Assembly (NCBI RefSeq): GCF_018446385.1
Contig: NC_055990.1
Coordinates: 22,067,558 to 22,131,557 of the forward strand
DNA length: 64,000 bases
From: Zingiber officinale
Taxonomy: Eukaryota > Streptophyta > Magnoliopsida > Zingiberales > Zingiberaceae
Reading direction: 5' to 3'
This document shows, in pieces, positions 48,029 through 58,700 of the stretch (position 1 is the first letter of the stretch; the number at the start of each line of letters is the position of its first letter). A program made the translations under genes and the position numbers. A model generated the notes under the pieces. It saw only the letters and a list, made by a program, of their open reading frames with translations. It was not told the DNA's origin and searched no databases.

Positions 48029-48739
48029 ATTGGGATTTGAGAACATAATTGTCTTTGATTACCTAGACAAATGCAACATGTATGCATCTGCCTGTCTTTC
48101 TCAAACATTTTATAAAAAAAATTATTATCATGGTTTATTTTATTAAGGTAGGTAACATGAATCAAAAATCAATTACATTAAATTACTTAAAAATTAAAGA
48201 AGGGCTCATGCTCATATTATCCTTAATATTAGAAAATTAAGAACTCTATATATATATATATATATATACACATTAAAATACACCAAAGTGGTAAAGCTTG
48301 TTAAAATATTGAGATAATTATAGTTATGAAGTTTAATTCAATATCAACTCCTTTCCTTTGTTTTTTCTTTTGTGTTTGTGAATTATTTTCTTCCTGATTT
48401 AATATTATCTCTTCTTAGATTTTATAGCCTATGATCGTTCGGTTCAATCTTAACATGTTGTTTCAATGATATTATATTAAGTACATTATCTTTTTCTCTA
48501 AAAAGCAAAATGTGACTAATAAATCACTTAGAAATATCCAAAGCATTCAAACCTTTGTATTTTTTTAACTATTAGTTAATGATAAGAATATTTTTTCTAA
48601 AAGCTTAATCGCGATTAAAAATTTTGTAAAAATTGTATAGCACATATTTTAATTCACCAACATTTTATTAATATCTAGCTCTATATGAATTTAACCTAAT
48701 GTAAACACTTCAGTATATTAAAACTTAAAAAAGAGAGGA
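48029..48739. other. AT-rich flank between tRNA genes (unit 2)
   Basis: No gene. Includes an AT microsatellite near 48246-48268. Counterpart of 39327-40040. Confidence 0.5.
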
Positions 48740-48772
48740 TGGAATTTGGGACCTCTTACCAAATGTCTACTT
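48740..48772 (-). pseudogene. tRNA-Pro remnant lacking the anticodon arm (unit 2)
   Basis: Same joined-ends structure as 40041-40072, so the loss predates the segmental duplication. Confidence 0.5.
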
Positions 48773-48847
48773 GATTACAATTTAAAACTAGTTACTATAT
48801 CAATTTTACTTAATATGTAAAGAATTCAATATATTAAAATAAAAAAT

Positions 48848-48919
48848 GGAGAATTCCAAGAATTGAACTCCAGACTTCTCACACCTTAAACGAAAATCAT
48901 ACCACTAGACCAAATACCT
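48848..48919 (-). pseudogene. Decayed tRNA-Pro copy, first unit of the array
   Basis: Aligns end to end with the tRNA-Pro genes to its right but has many changes, including in the acceptor and anticodon stems. The anticodon loop reads TTAAGGT-like in place of TTAGGGT. Unlikely to function. Confidence 0.75.
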
Positions 48920-49001
48920 ACTTATCTATAATTTTAATTTAATCTAATATAAACACTTTAGTATATTAAAATTTTAAAAAAAAGAGATTTGAACGAAAAA
49001 T

Positions 49002-49073
49002 GGAGCATTCCGAGAATTGAACTCAGGACCTCTCGCACCCTAAGCGAGAATCATACCACTAGACCAAATGCCC
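49002..49073 (-). tRNA. tRNA-Pro (AGG), middle unit of the array
   Basis: 72-nt cloverleaf with anticodon AGG and an intact anticodon arm. One G-U pair replaces G-C in the acceptor stem, and the T-stem has a T-G wobble. 154 bp from the units on either side. Confidence 0.85.
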
Positions 49074-49155
49074 ACTTGTTTATAGATTTAATTTCATTTA
49101 ATATAAACACTTTAGTATATTAAAATTTTAAAACAAAGAGATTTGAACGAAAAAT

Positions 49156-49227
49156 GGGGCATTCCGAGAATTGAACTCGGGACCTCTCGCACCCTAAGCG
49201 AGAATCATACCACTAGACCAAATGCCC
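49156..49227 (-). tRNA. tRNA-Pro (AGG), third unit of the array, canonical
   Basis: 72-nt cloverleaf with fully paired acceptor (GGGCATT with AATGCCC), D, anticodon (AGG) and T (CCGAG with CTCGG) stems. This is the best-preserved tRNA-Pro in the window. Confidence 0.95.
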
Positions 49228-49446
49228 ACTTGATTTTAAATTTAATTTATATTTATTTCTAGGTATTATTTAACTTCTTTTAAACCCTAGAATGCACGAT
49301 GACGGAATAAATAGCTGCATACATGGAGGAATTCTTGGTCTCAGCCGCCGCATCGCTTTCGGTTCCTGATACGTCCCTGCTCCGGCGGCAGAATGCGGCG
49401 ACCTTGCCGCCGCCAATTTGTCTTCTCCTTCGGAGACGGTACCGCA

Positions 49447-49562
49447 ATGGCGTTCGATTCATCGCTCAATCTGCATAGAGAGTCCCTGTTCCAGTATCGG
49501 GCAAATCTGGCGCCCGTGCTGCTGGACTCTTCGTGTTCGTCTTCGGATACGCTATTTCATGG
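49447..49562 (+). CDS. Candidate first exon of an unrecognised gene
   Basis: ATG at 49447 opens a protein-like segment, MAFDSSLNLHRESLFQYRAN, then LAPVLLDSSCSSSDTLFHG, in locally GC-richer DNA just upstream of a plausible donor (GTATCT at 49563). An upstream frame also starts at 49393. I do not recognise the family. The other candidate exon, at 50713, does not share a phase that lets the two join directly. Confidence 0.35.
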
Positions 49563-50712
49563 GTATCTTCCTTCCACACTGCCAAATCTGTGAATAATTA
49601 TTCTGCGCGAGGTTAACCATTCGCTCTCTATTGTCCTCTTTTGGACCGATTTGTAGAGGAGTAGGATCTCAATTTCATTGATTTTTAAGACTGTGTTTAC
49701 TGATTTTCATTGAGAAAATGCCTTTACCAACATTAACATATCCTCAATTGAAACTATCATGTTCTCACATCTTACAAGATATATCAATTTTGGCTAACTA
49801 ATCGACATTGCCTTAGACATCCCGGATCAAACACTAAACAAGCTCATGATCCCTTGCAATCAAAATTCTCAAGAAGCAGGCATATGCCTATCAGGCGCTA
49901 TTCTGTTAAGCCAAGAATCTAATAGCAAAAGTTTTGACTTTTGAGTTTGCTCATGTGTATTGAAGAGCAGTTCCGATTGAGCTCTTTTCCATTTTTCTCT
50001 TTCGGTTGATTTGCTTTCTTTCCTGTTTTTTAATTCCTCCGAAAAATGGAATGCTGTGCAGATTTTGTTAATGGGAGTTCTGATCTTTCTCCTAAGTGAA
50101 ATATAACTACAGATGATCAAACAATGACAAAATATTAACTGTATGCTTTTGCTATTGCTGGCACAAACTCATAGGCTGCCTTTTTCCATGGTTAATGTTT
50201 AGTATACCTGCAATTCAGTGGTTTGATTTTTGCAACTGGCCGAGCTGACTGGTTGGAGCATTGCCAGGCAGTAAGTTAGAACAGTTGCATATATAAAAGA
50301 GCACAAACCAGCTCCGGGTTGCATAATTTTTGTAGCCCAGATTGACAGTTGCTCCACAATCAAAAACATCAAATAAGTATTCTTGTGATCAATTATAATA
50401 TCATGTCAGCAGACCTGCTAGTAAAACTTGATCTTTTCCTTTCGGATTATGTAAAATGTGAATCAAAGTGTCTTTCTGTCACACATATTTATGTTGTCCT
50501 ATTGGAAACATGATGCTGGACCATACATTCATTTCTTTTTCAACCCATGCTGTTTTGTTTTTTATTTCCAACTAATATTTTAGATAATAGCTACTCCTAA
50601 AAGGAGTTTAAATCATGCAAAACTTATTTTGGGTCTTAGTTTTTTCCCCCTCAATATTTTTCATTAAATTCTAGGACAATAATATCTCTCTCTGCCTTAT
50701 ACCATGTACCAG

Positions 50713-50823
50713 AAAAAGCTTGAAGCTTCTGACCTTGAAGAGGCTATTCTGATTTCTGATCATCTCTGGAAAAGGATTGGGATAAATGTAGTTACAGATT
50801 GTATCAATTCTAGCTTGATGATG
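50713..50823 (+). CDS. Candidate internal exon of an unrecognised gene
   Basis: Between a good acceptor (CCATGTACCAG) and donor (GTAATACC) lies a 111-nt fully open segment of 37 codons: KKLEASDLEEAILISDHLWK, then RIGINVVTDCINSSLMM. Charged and helix-like. It could belong with 49447-49562 through an unseen exon, or be the remains of a truncated gene. No later exon is evident before the expansin gene. Confidence 0.4.
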
Positions 50824-53518
50824 GTAATACCTTTTCCTTTTTTGGTTTTGCATCAGGAAATTTTTTCCTAATATTACTAAGGACCTATATTTTTCCTTTT
50901 AATCAAAATAAAAGGGTCATATACTTTTTATTAGTAAGGCAAGATTTACTTAACTGCTCGTCTGTGCCTGTTAATGATTTTAAACTTTGTTGATTTCTTC
51001 ATGTGGTCTTTAACTATCTCTGTTGATGGGCACAGGGTGTAACAGCCAGAGTAGTTTATCTTCATTAGCATCAAGCACATTGTTCTTGTGCTTAGAGATC
51101 TACCTGATACTGTGTTTTGCCATAATAGTTTTCGTTGTACAAGATTTATGCTTATTTGTTCTTTTAAAATATGGCTTATGCTTATATACTCATGGATGGA
51201 TTATAACACAACACGTCAACACCAAAAGTACACTTCAAGAAGTTCATTATTGCACCAATCTCTCTGAACGTAACCTTCCATATCTTCCCTACAGTTGTGC
51301 TTGTCGCTGCTATAGCATATATGTATATTTCCATATTTCTTCATATCACAATATGAAGAATAACAACTGCAGCTATTGCATATATAGTCACATGGTTCAT
51401 CACAACTAGTCATAAGTCATTCACTATCACTTGCATTATTTTCAGCAAAAGTGAAGAAGCTGAGTTCAAGTATAACGAGTATCCACATAAAATAATAGCC
51501 CTGTTGAAGAAGAAACTCGTTTTCGCATTGAAAAAAATTGATCAAAATATGACAAGTTTTACCTTGTCAGTCATACATGTGATTCTCATATTTACATTCG
51601 TTGATTCCAAGTAATCACATTCTTTAAAAATATTATTCTATGAGAAGCAAACAGGTTGGAAAATAACTTTGGCTTGTTTGGAGTAGATTTTTTTTCCCTG
51701 TAAAGCTCTTATTTTTTTTTCATTCGCTAACACAATGTTTTGTTTACCAATGATTTTACAGCATGCTAGACACTGATGAGGAAGAGTTTGCGTCTGTCGA
51801 TCTCTCTCTTTTTTTTTTTGCCAACAATTAGATGTGTCGATTTTTGAGTGCATTCATTCTTTCAATACTAAGTGTATTCTCATTTAAAATTGAGTGCACT
51901 TAATATCCTTATCCTTTTAGGAAGCACACTGTGAAGAACTCTATTCTCTGTCAGTGGCCTGTTGTTATTGTGCAAATTAGGAGGTAGGAGAATCAAATAG
52001 TTTAATCAAGATGAGTAGAGATTAGCTTTCCAGGAGTTTTGACATTCTTTCAGATTAAATTGATAAAAGCTGTCTGTTTGAAAATACCAAGAGTTGAACT
52101 TGTGAAAGCTTTTATGTTGTCTTTGGGGGGTATAATAAATGAGAATATTATCTTAATATGTCACCTTGACATGGAAGAATAATTCTAGCATTATTGGATA
52201 ATGCAATGGGAAAAAGAATGCCTCCACAAACTTCTTATGACCTTGAAATGCCATATAACATCACAAGAATATCATTAGTGAATTTGATGGTAATAGGCCA
52301 AGCAAAAGATTGTGTTAAACCTATATAGATCCCTCGATAGAGTTTTCTATCGGAGGTGCTATGTTCATCATGTAATATGGAGTCAAAAGATTGCGATGGA
52401 TCTAAACATGGCACGACTATAAAGAAGGCATCCGACTTTGTGTTTGAAATAGGCACCCTTCTTGCTTTATTCTCCTCGCTCCTTTTCTTTCCATTTCCTT
52501 GAAGGAATTTCTCAGCGATGGATAGGAATAGTTATCTTGAGCAAGCAATGGCCAAAGTAATAAAGGTCTCTCAGAGGTCGGTGAGTGTATATAAGTTATG
52601 CTTTGGATTTACTACTTTTGCCACACTCACAGAGTGAGATGAATAGTTTGAAAAAGTTACCTTTCAATTTGCTCACAAAGATCATTATTCCAAGCCAAAC
52701 CTACCAAATCTATTCAAAGTAAATCTGCCGCGGAAGCAGCACAAAACAGAATTTCATATTCTAGCACTGAATTATGAAAACTTACCCTCAGAAACAACAA
52801 AAAGAGGAGTTGAAGGCATCACGGATAAGTGAACAAGATAAAGTACGCCAAAAAGAGTGGTGTTTAGAGAAAAGGAATTCACTAAAGTCGCAAAGGAACA
52901 AAGTTGGTTATCAGCAGTTAAAGCAACAACTAACATCTCTCTACTGAGGTTTTTTGTTCTTCCATCATTCTAAACGCTACATCACACACCACTCAAATAA
53001 ACAAACTCTGTCTCTCAACTCGGACGAATCCTACATATTTCAAAACGGTTTCGCTGTCACAATTGTTTCCAGTCCATATATATGAGTATGAGCTTCTGGC
53101 AGTGTAGAATAGGGTGGCTTAAGCTGAATAGGAAAATGTGAGGTAGATGCCTAGCCGTCTTTCTCACCCACTTTATTGTGGTGATAATGAAGGGGAAAAC
53201 CTTTAGAATTGGTGATGACATAACAAGATTATTCTACAATTACATGCAGAAAGAGCATTGCCCTCATTCACTCTTTTTTCTTTCATCATAAGAAAATTGT
53301 TCCATATTTGTAACCAGCTTTAGCTAATCAAGAGGGTTCTGTAACAAATGAAAGAAAAGTTAGGGTTAGTAAATAGAGAAAGAGAAATGTAATAGCTTAT
53401 TGCAACTTAAAACCCTAACTTCCTCCCAAACAAAGTCAAAAAAGCCAGTCAAATGGAACACTAGAAAGATAGTACAAAACAAAACAAAATAAAAACTCGA
53501 CCACCTTATGCATCTATC
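50824..53518. other. Intergenic stretch before the expansin gene
   Basis: AT-rich with scattered short open frames that show no protein-family features. I see no gene, RNA or clear repeat. The last few hundred bases are the expansin promoter region. Confidence 0.5.
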
Positions 53519-53527
53519 TATATATAT
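53519..53527 (+). promoter_or_regulatory. TATA box of the expansin gene
   Basis: TATATATAT, 97-105 bp upstream of the ATG at 53624, consistent with a leader of roughly 65-75 nt. Confidence 0.7.
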
Positions 53528-53623
53528 GCTCTTCCTCTCCATCAGCTAACCCACACTGCTCTTCCACAAACCCTCTCTTCTTCCTTGTTCTTGCCCTTCC
53601 CTAAACCACATACAGAACAGAGC

Positions 53624-54529
53624 ATGGCGCTCGTCGGACTTCTTCTGCCTGCCATTCTCTCCTGGTTCTCTGCTGCACAAGGGTATGGCTACGGAGGATG
53701 GTCCGGTGCTCATGCCACCTTCTATGGCGGAAGTGATGCCTCTGGGACAATGGGTATCTTCACGGCTCAGAGTCATCATCCTTCAGGTTGTTCACGTCCG
53801 CTCCATTAAAAATGATCTGATGAAACTGTTTTCAGGTGGAGCTTGTGGCTACGGGAATCTGTACAGCCAAGGTTACGGCACCAACACGGCGGCTCTGAGC
53901 ACCGCCCTCTTCGACGACGGCTTCGCCTGCGGCTCCTGCTATGAGCTCAGATGCGTGGACGATCCGCGGTGGTGCCTTCCGGGCTCCATCGTGGTGACCG
54001 CCACCAACTACTGCCCGCCCAACTACGCCCTCCCCAACGACGACGGAGGCTGGTGCAACCCTCCCCGGCAGCACTTCGACCTCTCGCAGCCGGCCTTCCT
54101 CCGCATTGCGCAGTACAGGGCCGGAATCGTGCCGGTTGCTCACCGAAGGTGAGTGTTGCTCAGCTGATTTTTTTTTTCCCCTTAGTCGCCGCGATTGATG
54201 CCCTCATTCGTGGTACATGCAGGGTGCCATGCCGGAGACGAGGAGGGATGAGGTTCACCATGAACGGCCACTCCTACTTCAACCTGGTGCTCATCACCAA
54301 CGTGGGGGGTGCCGGCGACGTGCGCGCTGTGTCCGTCAAAGGTTCAGGAACGGAGTGGCAGTCCATGTCCAGGAACTGGGGCCAGAACTGGCAGAGCGGC
54401 GCGCGCCTCGACGGCCAAGCGCTCTCCTTCAAGGTAACCGCCAGCGACGGCCTCACCGTCGTCTCCTACAACGTCGTCCCTGCGTGGTGGTCGTTCGGCC
54501 AGAGCTACAGCGGCGGCCAGTTCGACTAG
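53624..54529 (+). CDS. Alpha-expansin (three exons, intact)
   Basis: Secreted wall-loosening protein of 249 residues, the normal length for the family. Exons are 53624-53753, 53836-54148 and 54223-54529. Introns are GT..AG and all junctions preserve frame. Residues 1-19 form a signal peptide ([15 protein letters not shown]). The GH45-like first domain has the expected cysteines (C47, C75, C78, C83 and on), [19 protein letters not shown], the alpha-type insertion [13 protein letters not shown] and the HFD motif at 123-125. The C-terminal grass-pollen-type domain has [34 protein letters not shown] and ends [11 protein letters not shown]. No defects are seen. Family role: pH-dependent, non-hydrolytic loosening of cellulose-xyloglucan contacts during growth. 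Beta-expansins differ at HFD and lack the WCLPGS insertion, so the alpha call is firm. Confidence 0.95.
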
Positions 54530-55762
54530 CAGCCCTTCTAGAACGAACTAGTATGGAGTTAAGTTGGTAGTGGTGGACTCTTAATTACCACCCTCCATGT
54601 TTGTGTCGAGGACTTAGGACCCTAGTTTGGATCAGTGCGATCCTCCTAATTAAGTGTTATTGTTGTATTGAGCCATCTGCATGGCAGTTCAACCATGCAT
54701 ACGAAGGCGATGAACTTTGAGCTACGACAACTGTTGCTGAGTTAAATCTACAAAAGAATGTTGCAGAAGCATACTAATTACTAAAACATACAGATGAGTC
54801 TCATCTTGGATTGCCCTGAGGAGGAAGAGAGATTATGAGGATTTTTTTGGTACGAGTTCCGGGGCAGGGGATTCTGAGACTGCATGTGGGTTCCTGAAGA
54901 TCTGATGCTGTGTCGAAACTTTTTGTCAGAGAATTAAGAGAAACGAGATGGTTGGTGAACAGGTAGTTGGCTGAGTTAATAATAGAAGAAGGGTTGGGGC
55001 TCGTTCTGGCGTTGGACTCGAATGGATCGACAAGGGTGATCTGTTCTGGAACTGATGCAGCAATGAGGAAGCACAGCTGCAGGCAAGAAATCAGTATAAG
55101 AATTCAGATAATGCATTAGGAAACTAGGCAGGGAACAGAACCATGCTTGACGAAAAAATATTCTCACTCAAACAAACCTGAGCCGTCAAAAGGTCAACCT
55201 AGAACACACTTGTAGCATGCAGGCAAACATAACTGCCACCTACAAAACTGCACTCTTCTTCAAAACTCTTTTTACAAAACACTATTATCAAGAAACGCCA
55301 ATCTTGAGTACATTAAAGAATAATGAAGGTAAAGATTTAAATAACCATAATGTAGTTTACTCATTTCTAGTTTTCTTGTCATGCCCGCGAAGTAGATGAC
55401 CCACAAGGAAGGCAATACGAAAGGCCGGTACAAAATATAAGCTCATGTAGCCCTCATTAACAGTCTTGTATCTTTACAAGTAGAAATGCCATATATGGCT
55501 GTCGACAAATCAATATTTGGGCGACAGTTCTTAAGTGCCACTGTGCCCACTCTTATTTGCTCCAAAAAACAAAAAACACTTTGTCAAGCAACAACAATAT
55601 GCTTACTTTGACTTTATCAGATACCATCGCAGGTAACAAAATGTTACACCTTAGACCAGTGAATCAGTGAATGAAATACCTCTCGTCAAACTTATCAAAA
55701 ACTAGTTGAGATACCAAACTCGCCCGTGTTGATAGTTGATGCACCTATGCTGTCAATATACC
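54530..55762. other. Region between convergent expansin and PFK genes
   Basis: Holds the 3' UTRs of both genes. On the minus strand, 54801-55076 is a 92-codon open stretch that starts right after an acceptor-like TTGCCTGCAG and ends in TGA (LCFLIAASVPEQITLVDPFE...). It has no ATG and no known family. It could be an alternative terminal exon of a minus-strand transcript or chance. Confidence 0.35.
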
Positions 55763-58700
55763 TTAATTGAAATCAGGTTGGCCAGTTGATGTAAGGCATC
55801 GGTGCCACATCCTACTGTTTTTGTCGACATGCCTAGTAGATGCTATGACTTCAGTAATTGGGAAATAGACAAAGTGTGTGTTGCATATCCCAGTTGTAAT
55901 GCCACTGTACCCAGCGAATGCTCCGTGTACCTGAACAAAAAAGTAGCAAAATTCAAGGGGGGAACATATATATACTACATAATATTCATCCAGGCAGTTA
56001 CCCCGGAAAAGCAAATTTCATCAAATGTTAAAAATACTTGACATGAGATTAATATGGGCAAGTTCAAATGTAGTTTAGCTATTGGAACACAAGTGTTACT
56101 CGAACAAATGATAAATCAACTCAATCATTTAGTCAAGTTCAATAAGTTGAAGAGATCATTTTCATGATGACAAGTCTACAGAGTAAAAGTACACAAATTC
56201 TAGGAAAAGATACCTTACCACACGGGCAAAGAAATTAGAAGTTTTTAGACCAAATTGCAAGAACGGGCGAACAATATATTTTAACTATTCCAAGGATTGA
56301 GATGCTCAAACAGTATGATTAGATTTTCACAGAAACACTGAGAAATGAATTGATAGGATAGAGGATTCTCATCTCAAACAATATGATTTAGATTTCCATA
56401 GAATCATAGAGAATGAATTTAAATGTACAGAAGATTCTCTTTGGAGATGGAATTGGCAGATAGAAGGCAGAAGTGAGGGGTCAAAATAATTACAGAGAGC
56501 ACCACTAACAACAGAAATGGTAGCTGCAAATTCCAGATGTCTAATGAAGTGAGGTGGATAGAGCAGATATTGGCAAATTTCTTAGTTTCATCTCTAGAAA
56601 CTGAACACAACTGAATACATGTAGATATTGAAAACAACCATAGTGTCAAACTTTATTATCAAAAACATACATTCAGAGAACAAATAATTTACAAGAAATA
56701 TTTCTATTAGATGTGAAGTAGAATAGAGAGATTCTTACCGCATTCTGGCCTAGTACAGTGCAAAGAATTGCATCCGATGCATTGGCACGGATGGCACGGA
56801 TCATATAAGTTGGATCAATGTACTTCAAATCAGCTGGAATACCAATATTCTTGAAATGATTTTTGATCTGTGAAAGAAATGACATCATCCAAAAAACTGC
56901 AATCAGTTTAAGCAAAGTATAAACAACTGTACAGTTTAGAATCTGCATAATAATCTGACTTAGCGTTGAAAATCAATATTTTATAGATTCAAAGGCCTAT
57001 GTGCTGGTGTTGTAAGAATTCATATTTTAAAAAACTGAGAAATAGACAATAAAATAAGACAAGAAGGTTAAAAGAGTAATCATAAGTGCAAAAAAAAAAA
57101 ACATTTCTTGCCTATCTAATAATTTCATCAATTCCTTGGAATTCCTTGTTTCAATCATGAAGAAACACTCAAACAAGATATGAACACATTACCCTCATAA
57201 ATCATACTGATTGCCTAGACTTTCAAAGTTTATTTCAACAATATGCGAAAATTTGGTGAGACTATCTATCAGCAAAACTCAAGCAATATCAAATGGGAGG
57301 CTATTAGCAGTCTTCTAATTTGTGATGAGTGTGAGTGTGCGCACGCGCGCGTGTGCGTCAATCCGTGCGTCACCCACACGTCACGCGTGCTCGCAGGCGG
57401 TGTGCGTGCGGGCCCACGGGCACCCGGATGTGCATGTGTGTGGGCGCATGGGCGTGTGTGTGCATGCATGCGTCATGCATGTGTGTGTGTGTGAGTGTGT
57501 GTGCGTGTGTGTGAGAGAGAGAGAGAGAGAGAAGCCAAAATTTTAAAAATTTTGGCAACAAAATTATTAATTAATTAACAAAATCATTTCTCCATCAGTC
57601 CTCACAAATAATCCACAGGACAAGTACATTTTCTTCTTTACAACAAAAATGAAATAGATGGTATAATGTGACAGCACCTGCTGTTGAAGGTGAACTCCAA
57701 TATCGCTAAGCACCACATTTCCTGATGCATCAGTTGTGTTTGACTTTTGTAGGTATTCCTGAAAGACATTTAGAGGCCGTCACTAAATTAACTGAAATGA
57801 AAATTACCAATTAATTTTCTTCCAAAAATCGTTAGCAACAAAATCTAACACTGATTTGCTTAAATTGAAGTGCTACTTGTAAACTGTCCTGTATATCCAA
57901 ATTAATGAGTGGACAGAATGTAATACACCCAGGAAAACTTTAGCAAAATTTTGAGTTCCTAGGTTCAGCTTCCAAGGATACAATAATTTTCCAAAATCTA
58001 AGTGTAAACATGCCATGGACAAAATTGGTTGGCTCATAGAAAAATGATCTAATTGCTCATACAAGAAAGCATTTTGTTCTAATCTCAAATAAAATAAATT
58101 ATCAAGCATAGCGGCTTACTTGTCCTGCTCCTTCAGCAACACAGATCACAGCATTTCCTTTTGTTTTAATGAGATGCTCAAGATGTTGCAAGACTCCATT
58201 GGAACCCTCTAATTTGAAAGGTACCTTCGTTTGCATGATTTTCAGTGAATTGATCAAGGAAACAAACCAAATATGGGCATTGGATTTTACTGACCTCTGG
58301 AATCAAACAGATATCAATCTGACCACTAGAAAGTGATGCATGCATGGCTATAAAGCCGCTGCTTCTTCCCATCAATTTGACCAGGCCAATGCCATGGTAT
58401 GCACTGCGAGCCTAGGTGGAAGGAAATATAAGCAACTTAAAAAAAAAGAAGAAGAAGAAGAAAAATAGAAATGTCTTCTTTTGGGAGAGAAAATGTTGGT
58501 AATAATTTCAAAAGTAATATGATAGATATGGACATTAGAATAATATGCTACCTCAACATAGGCAGAATTGATCACTCTCTGGGCTTCTTCTACAGCAGTA
58601 TCAAAACCAAAAGTTTTGTCCATTAACAGTATGTCATTGTCAATGGTCTTAGGCACACCGACAACAGAAACTTTCAGCTTTCTCTTGCGACACTGAAGTT

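Noticed and set aside
47861-48046. Small minus-strand open frame over the tRNA-Ala copy
   Set aside because: It is the tRNA gene read as protein; no independent evidence of coding.
53546-54570. Other frames overlapping the expansin gene on both strands
   Set aside because: Shadows of the GC-rich expansin exons; splice structure and family match settle the real frame.
57243-57561. Cys/Val/His-rich open frames on both strands
   Set aside because: Arise from the GT/GC microsatellite inside a PFK intron.
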